Positions 25,001-36,300 of a DNA stretch of 64,000 nucleotides are shown here, piece by piece. The translations under genes and the position numbers were made by a program. Below the pieces are notes generated by a model. It was not told the origin of the DNA. It made no database searches and was given only the letters and a program-made list of their open reading frames with translations. The stretch spans positions 23,066,001-23,130,000 of the forward strand of contig NC_079876.1 in the NCBI RefSeq assembly GCF_029227915.1, written 5' to 3'. This DNA comes from Hydractinia symbiolongicarpus (taxonomy: Eukaryota; Cnidaria; Hydrozoa; Anthoathecata; Hydractiniidae). How positions within the stretch are numbered: the stretch's first letter is position 1; the number at the start of each line of letters is the position of its first letter.

Positions 25001-26276
25001 AATTGTCCCCCATACCTTTTAATAATAACACTTTAAAAAACTCATTCTAAATTGAGGAATAGAAACATAAAATAATGCAACTAACTTGTGTATATAATAT
25101 AAAATGAAAGTTAGTTAATTTGTACTAAAATCTATTTGACTAGTTAGTGACAGCATCAAGATATTGTGTGGTTATTTAGACTAAAAAATATCTTTTGATA
25201 GGTGGCTTATCTGCATTTTCAAATTACATTGCAGAGGATCACTTCATGGGAAAATCATTTTTTGAAAGGTAAAATCTTGACTCCTAATATAAACCCCTTT
25301 TTCCTTCATTTATGTCGAAACACTCAGATATTGCTTGATACTAACAATGTTAACTTGAAACTCTTTTTGCTAATTCTTTTGTTTTGATCGTTATGAGAGA
25401 CATTCTAAATTTGAGTTCATCCAAAGTGATAATGGGGAAGTAATTAATGTACAACAATAAATACAACAAACTGTCATTTTAGAAATTACAAATTAGTCTT
25501 AAGCACTGAACCAGTTCTACAGAACCCAGATGCATGCACAGCTTCAATATTTGTAAAACGCATGACCAGGTAGAATTATTATTATCAGTTATTTTATGAG
25601 TGTCAAATTCATTGTCTAGTTGGTAATTTTAGATTCAGCAAATGTATATAATTATAAGTTTTCTAGTTTCCATTTTTATCATCAATTTTACATTATTTAT
25701 GAGTGGATAACTGTTTTATTGTTAAACAGATGGCAAAAATTGCGACTAACAATGCTACCTGTTGGTATTCTGGAGCCATTAATAGAGTGTTTTCTTCTTG
25801 GTGTGGTTGCATCTTTTTCTTCATCCTTCTTATTTGGTACTTCAATAGTTGGATTTTATGTCAAACATGTTTCCTGTTGGTTTTTATCAGATCAAATATT
25901 ACTATGGCTTGTGCAAGGGGTAGATTTTTAATACATTTGTATTCTTTAAACCTAAACATACATACTTTACAGCGTTTCAAATTGCATTACTTTTGTTAAT
26001 TTTATTTTTAAATATTTCAAATTTTTAGTTATAGCAAGCAAATCATTATTAACAACTTATATATTTCTTCCATTACATTCTTTGAATTAGGATTATCAAG
26101 ACCTCCCTCCACTCTGGTTGCGAACTGCTGCATGGTTTTTTCGTGAACTTATCACTTACTGGGTATATCTGCAAGCTCTTTGGGACAGAAAAATACATTG
26201 GAGAATGGGGACATTTGATTTAAAATTTGGTGGCCATGCTAATTTAATACGTAAAACTGATGTGAAACATGCTTAG
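13058..26276 (+). CDS. UGCG: Ceramide glucosyltransferase, 12 coding exons, complete
   Basis: Exons: 13058-13146, 18728-18809, 19643-19711, 20078-20180, 20432-20533, 20605-20669, 23931-23984, 24666-24777, 25202-25268, 25483-25569, 25730-25919, 26091-26276. All introns are GT-AG, phases agree throughout, and the joined frame is 401 codons plus stop, close to the roughly 394 residues of vertebrate enzymes. The enzyme transfers glucose from UDP-glucose to ceramide on the cytosolic face of the Golgi, the first step of glycosphingolipid synthesis. An N-terminal signal-anchor helix spans about residues 3-28. GT21 active-site motifs are intact: D89 in CVHDKEN, D144 in WICDSNI, D238 in IAEDHF, and the R-x-x-R-W signature at residues 274-278 (RMTRW), split by the last but one intron. 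[10 protein letters not shown] (121-130) is also conserved. Hydrophobic C-terminal segments lie near 285-335 and 350-370. Introns 1 and 6 are enlarged by transposons. Confidence 0.96.
13671..14705 (+). mobile_element. Compact GIY-YIG element with long inverted terminal repeats (Penelope-like, RT-less)
   Basis: A left arm at 13671-13826 and a right arm at 14539-14705 are inverted copies of each other, beginning ATTACTGTGGAAAG and ending CTTTCCACAGTAAT. Between them is one GIY-YIG-type frame. The arms include a shared ACCAATCAGAAACGAGC segment at their inner edges. Penelope-like retroelements carry a C-terminal GIY-YIG endonuclease and often show LTR-like repeats in inverted order, so this is best read as a truncated Penelope-like copy that kept only the endonuclease end. 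It lies in UGCG intron 1, same strand. Confidence 0.8.
13677..14526 (+). pseudogene. GIY-YIG endonuclease remnant of a Penelope-like element
   Basis: The first frame (13677-13961) starts inside the left inverted repeat and ends [18 protein letters not shown]. The reading then continues, one frame over, from the frame starting at 13933. That second frame (197 codons) has [20 protein letters not shown], then LVYEILC and AMYIGET (Y82 and Y93-I94-G95 of the 197-codon frame). The helix arginine R104 and H108 of FKQRVQEH follow, and the probable metal-binding glutamate E154 in ARKIKETI. The GIY-YIG residues needed for nicking therefore look preserved. A frameshift near 13960 and the missing reverse transcriptase mean it is not autonomous. 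The second frame alone could still make a small nuclease-like protein; no evidence of expression is available. Confidence 0.75.
14706..15947. other. UGCG intron 1, no feature seen
   Basis: AT-rich intronic sequence with only short frames and no recognised repeat or RNA gene. Confidence 0.5.
15948..16308 (-). mobile_element. tRNA-derived SINE with (ATCT)n tail
   Basis: On the minus strand the head reads GGCGCCGTAGATTAGTGG, with an A-box-like TAGATTAGTGGTTATAGC and a B box GGTTCGATTCC, the RNA polymerase III internal promoter of tRNA-related SINEs. A GC-rich body of about 200 bp follows, then an AT-rich tail ending in (ATCT)n, seen on the plus strand as GATA repeats at 15948-15971. SINEs move with LINE-encoded machinery. 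The copy looks nearly full length and lies antisense in UGCG intron 1. Confidence 0.88.
16309..18727. other. Rest of UGCG intron 1, no supported feature
   Basis: A 149-codon minus-strand frame at 17738-18187 is open but shows no domain or splice logic. I treat it as chance in AT-rich DNA. Confidence 0.45.
20670..21389. other. Start of UGCG intron 6, no feature seen
   Basis: AT-rich with homopolymer A runs and no coding or repeat signal that I recognise. Confidence 0.45.
21390..21915 (-). pseudogene. Second Penelope-like GIY-YIG fossil
   Basis: Read on the minus strand from about 21910, degenerate frames give [20 protein letters not shown] and [20 protein letters not shown]. This is the end of the GIY-YIG domain typical of Penelope-like elements (an R-x-x-K/R-E-A-I-x-I segment then P-T-L-N). 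About 350 bp further on comes GAAGATGGCTTTTGGAATGT followed by AAGGTCGAAATATC, a tail commonly seen downstream of such frames. Stops are frequent and no intact product is possible. It lies antisense in UGCG intron 6. Confidence 0.55.
21975..22414 (-). mobile_element. Non-autonomous Helitron/Helentron-like element
   Basis: The plus strand starts CTAGTCGATAAGGCCTGTGG, then AAAAATCCA. On the minus strand this is a terminal hairpin followed by CTAG, the classic Helitron 3' end. The other end, near 22401-22414, reads ATTATAGAGA, a decayed form of the TATATAGA end of relatives at 35-39 kb. An A precedes CTAG (21974) and a T follows the far end, as expected for A-T insertion. It sits in UGCG intron 6. 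Confidence 0.65.
22415..23930. other. Rest of UGCG intron 6, no supported feature
   Basis: Only short frames and AT-rich sequence. Parts near 22700-23100 have the texture of old transposon DNA but carry no motif I can name. Confidence 0.4.
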
Positions 26277-26631
26277 AATAACTACCGTTTGTATGTAGGT
26301 AGATTTTTTTATTTATTTATTTTAGTTATTTCAATTTGGAAAATAGTTATTTTATTTGGAGACATCAAGACTGAAGAAATCTTTACCACACAAACCAGTC
26401 TATATAATGACCAAAATCAACTCGTAAAGTCAGATGCTAATTTAATACGTAAAACTGATGTGAAACATGCTTAGAATAACTACCGTTTGTATGTAGGTAG
26501 ATTTTTTTATTTATTTTAGTTATTTCAATTTGGAAAATAGTTATTTTATTTGGAGACATCAAGACTGAAGAAATCTTTACCACACAAACCAGTCTATATA
26601 ATGACCAAAATCAACTCGTAAAGTCAGATTT
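26234..26631 (+). repeat. Tandem duplication of the UGCG 3' end
   Basis: The last 13 codons of UGCG, its TAG stop and about 155 bp downstream occur twice in direct order. ATGCTAATTTAATACGTAAA starts at 26236 and again at 26434, a 198-bp offset. The copies differ by one 4-bp unit in an ATTT run and are otherwise almost identical, so the event is recent. The second stop (near 26472) lies in what should be 3' UTR. No effect on the protein is expected. Confidence 0.93.
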
Positions 26632-27307
26632 TTGTTAAAATTTTTATATTTGATGTGTAGATTTGTTAAAAAAACTCATCAATTGAAGAAATATCTTTAT
26701 TATGCAAGGTAAAAATTTTCACTGACTAAATCAAACGTTAAGCTTTTGTTTTTCACTTGTTCTAATAGTACCACATATAAATTGGTTGGTGAGGGTATTT
26801 TTATTTTGTGAATAGTGACGATTTTAATAATTCCTAAAAAACCTAAAAAATTCAAATTAAGGATTATACTGTTCTTTTTTATTATTCACATAAAAAATGT
26901 AAAATTGATTTCTATTGTTTAAATATATTTAATAAGAGTTTTTCCTAAAGTCCCTAATCATATGAGCACCCTAGCCATACATTCAGACATGGTAGTAAAA
27001 TTAGTTTTGTATGTAAAGCAACTTGTTTGATAATAATAGCACTGTTAATTAAGCTATTACTTTGCTGCACATTGCATTTTGAGGGTTTTTATGTTTGTTA
27101 GGAGAAAATTACAAACAGTCTGTAAGAAATGGTAAATTTTAGTTAAAAAGAGTGGAGTATGTGTTGAAACTATTCTGACTTTGTTATTGCCACTGTGTGA
27201 ATGAAAATTATGAGGTAATTTTTCAATTTTTTTGAAGGTAGATAAAAGCACCCATATCATTAGAAACTTACTAACGTAACATCACGCTTTTGTTATAGAT
27301 ATAAAAC
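26632..27307. other. UGCG-SPICE1 intergenic region
   Basis: AT-rich, with no gene. An acceptor-like TTTTGTTATAG ends near 27299, so the first coding exon of the next gene may be preceded by a non-coding exon. Confidence 0.4.
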
Positions 27308-27319
27308 ATGAATTTCTAA
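27308..27319 (+). promoter_or_regulatory. Minimal upstream ORF before SPICE1-like start
   Basis: ATGAATTTCTAA encodes a three-residue peptide ending one base before the ATG at 27321. If both lie on the mature 5' leader, ribosomes would meet it first, which could lower or tune translation. Whether it is transcribed is unknown. Confidence 0.35.
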
Positions 27320-27320
27320 A

Positions 27321-30300
27321 ATGTCAACTTGGCAGACAAATTTTCGAAAGCCTGTCAGATCAAGATCACAATTACTTGTTTCATCACAAATAAACAAAAA
27401 GAAAAAAACGAAAACGAAACCGAAACCAGAATGGGATGTAAGTAGCATTTTCATTTCTCTATATCTATTTTTTTGCTTGTTTCAAATTTTTGTATATAAG
27501 AAGAATTAAAAGATCTGAGCAACCAAAATTTTAATCTCCAAGCCACAGAATTAGTCCCTCTCCCCAGTCTAAAGTTAGGTTTCAGGTGAGGAAACCAAAA
27601 ATATCCAATTGTTACCGTTTGTTGTTGTTTGTTATCGTTGCCTCACCCGTAGTCGTGAAATTTCTTATTTAATATGAAAAATTAGTCAGTTGACTAAAGT
27701 ATAAAACATAGGTTGATAAGAAAGTTTTAGGAAGATTTGGTAGGGTTAAAGTTAATCAGAGGCATTTATTAGTTATTTTAGGGAACACCTTTCGCTGTGG
27801 TAAACTTTAGTCCCCCAACTGAATTTAGTCATTTTTGTCTTGTCTTTGTACTGTAAATTTTACATATTGCAAGTTTGCCATTTTTCTTTGCTGCTGATGA
27901 CAAATTAATAAAGTTTGCTGAACATGATGGTAGCATTTATTTTTTCATCACCTAATCTGATTTTTAGTTCTAATTATTAAAAATTTGTTAAGAGACTCAA
28001 GAGAGTATCGGGTGCATCTTTTTTACGTTTTGCACAAGTGTCGTCTACATAGCGTTTGTAGAGAGCTGGTTTTACAAGATCAACCCTATTTTTTCTGCTT
28101 TTATCCTAAGCCAAACTTTTTCTGGAGTTGGATCTACAATCCTACTGCTGGTTTTACTTTCACTATAGTGCAAAGCTCGTACTTGTGCATCCTTGAGTGT
28201 GTCAATCCCATGTATTGTAACGCCACGAAATATTAGCCAGCTTTTCAGGTGTTCGACTTTGTACTTTGGCAGCTTTTCAATATCAATTTTGACATGAGGG
28301 TCAGATATATCATCCTCGGTTAGAATAATGCTGGCTGGATCTGAAAATATAAGAAAATATGTCTGTCTTAATACAATTATAAACATTTTTTTAGCAAATA
28401 TATAGTGAATAATAATCCTTGTGTTTTCCCTGTCTAACTTTTTGAAGGTCCATGTATCTATCTGCTATCACTTACCTACTGAGATATCATTGAAGAGCTC
28501 TTGAAAATCTTCAACCTCCAGTTCAATTTCATGTTGATCTTCCTTGTCCATTTTTGTTGTATAAAATATATATAATAAAGTACTTCGAAGCGTGAGCCTC
28601 GTGTAATGTATTGTTGCTATTAAAATAGCAGTTTTTGATGATTTTAGTTTGAAAAAATAGCTGTAATTTGTTTTGTGAATAACAGATAAACCTTCTCAGA
28701 GACCTTCTTGCCAACGAATGATTATTTTTAATGTTTATCACTGAAACGCAGCAAAAAATAATGGAGATAATTCTTTTTGTACGGGAACTTGATAATTAAT
28801 TAGCGAAACTTATTATTGGAGTTGTTATTATAAAATCCTCCGCCCCAAAGCGGAAAAAATGTGAGGAAAATTCACAACGAGTGTCTCAGTTTCAAGATGA
28901 GGCTGGATATTGCGTAATAATTTATGAAAAGGAGTATTGAGAAAAAAAATGTTTTTCACATGTCGAAAATTAAAACTTTTATGATTTCCCCTTTCCCCCT
29001 TTTTTTTCTGTCAAATATTTAAAATATTCTACGAATTATAAAGCGTTACAATGATATGGTAATAGAATATTTATTTTGTAGTTTGTTTTTTGTTTTAGAG
29101 TACTGCAAAAGATTTGACCATTTTTAAACCTTCACCACAAGAACTGGTAACGATCTTTATTTGAAACAACATACTGTCAGAATATTTTTTACAAAAATAT
29201 CCTACTTTCATTTCTCCTTACTTTTTCAAGCTAAGTTCTAATTGTTTCCTTTCATAGAAAAGAAACCACGAGCTTCACCAGCCAAAAAAAGACCATGAAA
29301 GACTAATTAGGAAAATCGATTGTGCGAAGCAAAATTTGAACAATAGCGGTAAATTAATTGCTAGTTATATTGTAAATATTATAGTCCATCAGGATAATAG
29401 TTAGCAAGTCTAAGTAAAACTAGATAGCAGGGTTTGATTGTTAAAAACGCCGTTTTAAGTTAAACCTTGTTGTTTTTAGTGAAGAAGCCAGTTATAAAAC
29501 ATGCACAACTCAGAATCGGTAAAAATTAGGAACATGGCAAAGAAAAATGTTTTTTATTAAGAACAGATAATCATTTTCATTTTGTACATCCTGCATAGAT
29601 GGACATGCATATTTAAAATGAAAAACCTACGCAACTTTCAATTTTGCAATGTTTTCCATTCCTTTGTCTAGCTATCTTTTTTGTATAGTTTCTAAGGACA
29701 AATATGCACATAAGAAATTCCGTTTATAACTGTTAAAACCATTGCATGCTGGGAAAACACACCTTTTCTACAAATGTCTCGAATTAATCATATCAATATA
29801 ACCTTTATTTTTGAATTCCATAATCGCACTTTTTGCGTTATACATTGTCGCATTTGATGTGTAATTTTGTTCAGAAATTTTATTGATAAAATAAAGGAAA
29901 TTTTTGCAAACAATGTAACGGATTGTAATTTTGAAAAATAAACACTCTTAAAGGTGCGTATTCACCTTGTTAGCAAATTTTTTGATGTCCTTATTTTATT
30001 GTGAAAACTGAAAGATATAGATGAGAAAACATTATCCTGAAAATCTTATTAAAAATTGAAGATGTTGGAATGTTTGTTTATAAATGTTTTCCTAAGATAG
30101 CAAACTCACCCTAATTTCTCCCCGTCTACAGAGCCGCCATTAATTCACACGATTATAAACGTACGGCAAAATCTACCACGTGCTCGCTGCTGGACACGTG
30201 CTATCAACTAAAAGTTAATCAATGAGGAAGATTATATGTAGCTGCTTTTCCCTTTTCGCCTTGTTTTTGCATTAATTTTTATGGTGACCCATTTTCAAAC

Positions 30301-33300
30301 AGTTAACTGCTTTCTTATGGATCTTCAAATTTTCAGGATAGTCATAACTCGTCCTGAAAAAAAAAATTGTACATGTTAATTTTTTTTTTGATAAGTTGAT
30401 TATACGCTTTTAAGTGAATTTGGGAGTATGTCTAAAAGATGTGTGCAAGAAAATAATGATGCAAAAAATTTTGCATGTTACCTTCATCCTTCTGTGTGTA
30501 CCCTTTTATTATGTAATTTCAGATCTGAACTTTTTTGATGCCACTCCTGGCGTTGCTCAAAGAAAGCGAGCATTGATCAAAGAAGTGTTTCGCAACAATG
30601 AAAAGGTAAGCTTTTATTAAAATATCTATGTTGTTGTCATTGATAAACTCGTCGCTGATTTTATATTTATATCTGCTACAATATGCTGATCAAAAATAAA
30701 CTTGATTCATAAGGGAAATGTATAGTGCAGTAGGTGTTTTTATGTGTTTAACTTTGCGTTTAGTGGTGATGCGTTTATTGCGTTTATTATTACGTTTAGT
30801 GGTCATTTTTTAAACATCCTAAAGAAGTATATAGTGGATGATTTTTTCAAAATATCTATTGTTATCTATTATTTATTTCTATAGAAACTAAAAAACGTTC
30901 TTGCAGAAACAGATCGAGCACTTGCAGATGTAAAAGATATGTTTGGTGATGATGCCGTGCAAGTGAGTCTCGTGAACAATTTTTTTTTTACTAATAAATT
31001 CCTGTACCTTTTTTAAATTGTTTTAAAAAAATTGCTGAAAAATATATTTTTTAATCACGGTTCAGGCATGAAAACTGGTTTAATCAAAAATGACTGGCAA
31101 TCCATATTGAAAGAATTATTCAGCGGGGACAGGTTCCCTAGGTTTTCACCTTCACCATTGAAGTTGTACTTTTAAAACTGATGCATATGCACGTCTTGTG
31201 TTATTGTCCAAACACGTTCTGTACACACAAAAAACGTGGCGTGTTCACATCCTCTGTTCGTGTGCAGTTTGGTATACCACGTGTACCTCTCTAACACAAG
31301 TGACATATGCGTTCCATTTTGTTTTGTAGATATGTGTAAAATGAAGACCGAAATGACTTTTAGGAAAATTTCTTACCCATAAGTGTGACGAATTGAAGAT
31401 AACATTGTGTTTTCTGAAAACGATTATTTAGAAATTTTAAATCAAACAAATTGTACCGTTTCTCTAAAAATTCGATGTGGGCTATCAAAGTTTAACCCAT
31501 GTAAAACATGCATAGTATCTGAAAGAAGGATAAATTTCCACACGTTCTGAAATTGAACTATATTTTTTATTAATATGTGTGCACAATTGATCCTTACAAA
31601 AAATATTATCAAAGCTTTCCCATAGATTAAAACAAAGTTTTTAAATAATGTCTGTTGTTAAACAAAGAATTTTAAAAATTTAAAAACAAAAAAAACCCCA
31701 TGTTTTTAAATTTTAGTAGGCATTTTTCCAGGCACTTGTGTGGTACAAGTCTGTAAAAGCTTACTAGTATATATCATACAGCATAAGTAAAGTAAGTAGC
31801 TAAATATGGTGACCGTTAATAGTAGACCTTCAACAACAACAAGCTATGGCAACAACAATGAGAACCAAGATCCCTTACCTTGTGGCAATAATATTTTGCG
31901 GAATTCATTATCAAAAATTTGAACTCTACTCACAAACTCAGAAAAATAATCTGTACAAAGGAAAAAGTTGATCAATTGGGAAAATAAGTTCGGAAAGCGT
32001 ATTGAAAAAGAGAATTTTGAACTTTTTAAGGACGATGCATAGAATGATTTTTTCCCTAATATTTGATTTGGATGCTTTTTTGGAAAATACTTTATGTTTA
32101 TGAGTAAAAAAAGAACACCTGTCATTTCTTGGATTTCATAAAAAAGCATTCTAAACACAAACAATCCATAAATTAAATAGGGAAGTTATCATTCTTACTC
32201 AATTATTTTCAAGTTATTAGGCCTTAAGCCTAATAACTTGGAAATGGGCGTGGTTCGCTAATCTGATTTCTTTAATGCTTTGTGACTCATAAAACACTTT
32301 TATAGATAAGGTTTTGTATCCTTTGTAAAAGAAACTAGCAAAAAGGATATTCAATTTTGCAAAAATATCAGACACACCGAGACAATGCATATTAGTATAT
32401 TAGACTGGTCAATGATCAAAATTTACTTAAGGCAGAAGAACAGTGGGAAAATTCGTCAATTTAATTTTGATGAATTTAGCAATGACCAGTCCATATATTC
32501 AAAAAGTTTTTTAGAAATTTGTTTATCCATTGCCTCATTGTTTAGAGCTTGAAACGCTAAAAAACTGTTTACCTATGAGACTTTCACCAATAAAAATTAA
32601 CAAATGCTTTCAATAAGGGCAGGCAGTATGGTATTTTGCGTCTGTGATTTTATATTTAATGAAATTAATATTTTATCTTTGTTGAATCTTTGTTTCTACA
32701 GAAATATCAAGGAAAACCTAACATAGTTAGAGCTCCGTGTCATAAAGAACACAGGTAATGGCGCTTTCTTTAAATTGAGATATATAGGCGTTCTTATATC
32801 TCGTTATATTTTAATAATTTAAAACAGTTTTAATCCTGATTTTTCTTGTAGTTTTTTGCACCAACTTGTTCCTCACCAGCCTTCGTTCTATGACGTGCTA
32901 AGTGAATCTGTTATGATAACACCTGCTTTGAATTCTCTTTCTGATGAAGATGAAGAGAGTGATCATGATTCTAACCAAGGTAGGGTCACTTGTTTTGTAT
33001 CTTGCGTTTACATATGTGTATATTGGTGGAAGTAAAGGCTTGTCCTGATGGATTGGAACCACCAACAGGTTAGAGAAAAGGCAAATTGTAAACTCGTCTT
33101 ACTATCCGACCAGTAGATTAGTTGGCAGCGCAGTGGGCGCTAATTAAATGGTTCGCTGGTTCAAATCCTGCTTCTTCCAAGTTTTTACTTTCGCAAAGAA
33201 ATATCGCTTCCACTACTAAAGTTTGTATAGTTTATATATTCTTGTTACTGTATTCTACCACTGTTGTTCTACTACTGTTGTTCTACTATTATTCTGTGAA

Positions 33301-36300
33301 TTGTATAATCTTTAATATTACTGTTCTATCATTCTGATGTATAATAAATATAAGTAAAATTATAAAAATGAGTGAAACATGCTATAATTGACTTTTTGGT
33401 GCACTAACTCAAGTGTTACAAACTTGTTATTTTTCTTTCTTTGTTATTTATTTGTGACAAATTTATGATGAAAATAATATAGGTATATCAAAAATGAATA
33501 TTTATTATTTGTTATACGATTTTTTGTAACAATATAGATGAAATGGCGCAAGTAAAATATCATCAGTATGGACGTGAGAAAGACACCAATCCATCATATC
33601 AGTCGAGATTGGATATTAATCGCTATCAAGACTTGGTAACAAATTCTGCTGTTTCAAACTCGCATTTATCTGACGTACAAGTTGATTTAAATTCACTATC
33701 ACATTTTTGCGACGACTTGCAAAGTGATAACGCGGAAGAAAAACAGCCACCTGAAATAAACAAGATGATATCTAGTCGTGACAAAGTACTTTTAGCACGT
33801 AATGGAGAAGGTGGGATAATAACGCTATTATCTACAGTATACTAATTTCTGCGACTTTCGCAAGTTAAGTTTGCGAAAATTAAGACAAAATCAATACTAT
33901 CGACATTCGACACCAATTCGCAAATTAACGCAATAAAAATTTGTTCGGTACTGTTCATATTTGTGACTTCTTGCTCCCATGTCCTGGTTACAAATATTTA
34001 AATTTAGCTTGTTAAAGTAAGAGAGAGAATTAAAACCTTTTTTACGTTTAGATGTAGCGAAAAACAGTGATTCTGGGTGAGGTTTTATTATTTATTTTTC
34101 TTGTATATCTTTTTAAAAATCTGCTTTATGCAAAATATACTGCTATATGTCTGTTTCTGCGTTAAAGAAAAAATTACATTCAAAGTACGAGATGCTTTTA
34201 CGCGAAATCACAACTCTCTTTAAATTCTGTTAATTGGAATGCAAGGTTATAACAAAACACGACCACACGGTATACATAGCATATCAACCCAGAAACTAAA
34301 CCCATCAACCGAGAAACTGGAAAAAATTAGCCATCGATTTTTTTTCTAAGCAACTCGTTTGTTTATAAGTAATCGAACTGGATTTGACAAATTATTATAA
34401 AACTTCAGTTCAATACAAATATAAGCACAATCATTATTTTCGTGGCTTAAATTTTTTTGCACCACTGAAGGTAAATGTCAGCCATGTAAAATCACATGGT
34501 CAGACAAACAAGATATGTAGTAAACTTGATACGGTTACGCCCATAGTGAGAAACTTTCACGTGATACATTTCCCATATTTATGTGGGATTTTTAAGGGCT
34601 TACAACATTTTTTAACTTCTAAAAACACTCTTTTTAACTTAAGACAATATGCATAAACAACGATGAAATAAAAATGGCGGAAATATTTCATGAGGGTCTG
34701 TTTAATATGTCGCTTACGGCCAGAAAATTTTTTCTAATATCTTTATTTTATGACAACCACGTGATTCTACTTAGAAGATGAGATGTATCAGTACTACATT
34801 CTTCTAGCAAAATTATATAACCTGAGAAGAAAATATTATCTGGACTTTTTTATGATTTATTGAATACGGGGAGCAAAAATAAATAATTTTAGCAAAAATT
34901 TAATTTTGCGTACAGCAAAAAAAATGATGGTAATTTAATTTGCAGATGTTAAAAAAAATCGATTTTCGCCAAATTTTTTATCCGTTAAAATTTCGTTGCT
35001 TAAGGTTTTAATGATTATTTTTTTGGACTAGTCGATAAGGCTCGTGGAAAAATCCACTGAGGAATAAAATTTTTGATGACGTCAGCAATCCATCCACAAA
35101 AAAAAGTTATAACTTTGTTTTCACGTTGCCTCTATTGTATAGAGCTTTAACTGCTGATGAAGAAAATATATATGTTCGAGTGGTTTTGATGAGCGGTTAA
35201 TGAAATATAAGGGTTTAAAAATATTGCTGACGTCAGCAATGACCCGTCAAAACTTTTTTTAGAAGTTTGTATACTTGTTGTCTTTATCGTATAGATCTTG
35301 AAACGCTGATCAAGAAAATGTATAGAATCATGTATTTTTGACAAACGGTTGCAGATGTATTAGGGTTTAAAGGTTTTTTGATGACGTCATACACCCGTCC
35401 ATTCCGAAACGGATTTGGGGATTCAGGTTTGGGAAAATTACCCAAATTGGTCCCAGGTGGTCCCTAGTTACCCATGCGGTGAAAAATCATTGACGTCACC
35501 ACCTCGTTTCCAAGTTTTTTGGCCTCAAAGTTTTAAGTGCACTGTAACGGCTTCATTAATTTAATATAGGATATTGACGTTAAAGTAGTGTGATTGACGT
35601 CGCGCCGTAACGTCAGAAAATTTAACATAATAGACATGCATTCTTCGGTTACTTCAGAGAAAATTTCAGTAAGATCAAAGGAAAATGAACATATCCATTT
35701 TGCCTGTTACAGACACACGGAACTGGCGTATTTTTATATAGACTAGTCGATAGAGCCCGTGGAAAAATCCACTTAGGCAGGAGGAAAATGTAAGAACTGG
35801 TTACTTTAGAGTTTTTGCTGATGTCAGCAGTGCATATGGAAAAATAAATTGACGAAATTCAGTTTATCCGTTGCGTCCTATTGTGTAGAGCTTAAACTGC
35901 TGATCCAGAAAATGTATATGATTATGTGCTTTTGATGGGCGGTTAATTAATGAGATATAATGGTTTAAAAATTTGCTGACGTCAGCAATGGCCCATGAAG
36001 ACACAAAAAATTTCTTTAGGAAATTTGTATGCCTGTTGCCTTTATCGTATAGATCTTGAAACGCTGAGCAAAATATGTATAGGGTCATAAACTTTTGAAA
36101 AACGGTTGCAGAGATATTAGGGATTGAAGGTTTTGTGATGACGTCATTAACCCGTCCATTCCGAAAAGGATTCGGGGACCAAGGTTTGGGAAACTTACCC
36201 AAATTGGACCCAGGTGGTCCCTAGTTACCCACGCAGTGAAAAATCATCGACGTCACCACCTCGTTTCCAAGTTATTTGGCCTCAAAGTTTTAAGTGCACT

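Noticed and set aside
26289-26474. 61-codon frame ending in the UGCG C-terminal residues
   Set aside because: Created by the tandem duplication of the UGCG 3' end; it is UTR plus a duplicated exon tail.
30170-30200. Pair of CACGTG E-boxes as a regulatory element
   Set aside because: Two copies in an intron without other context are not enough to support a regulatory call.
31844-32164. 106-codon minus-strand frame
   Set aside because: Phe/Ser/Leu-rich reading of AT-rich DNA with no recognised motif on either strand.
33122-33190. Functional tRNA gene
   Set aside because: A-box and B-box-like words are present but acceptor and anticodon stems do not pair.
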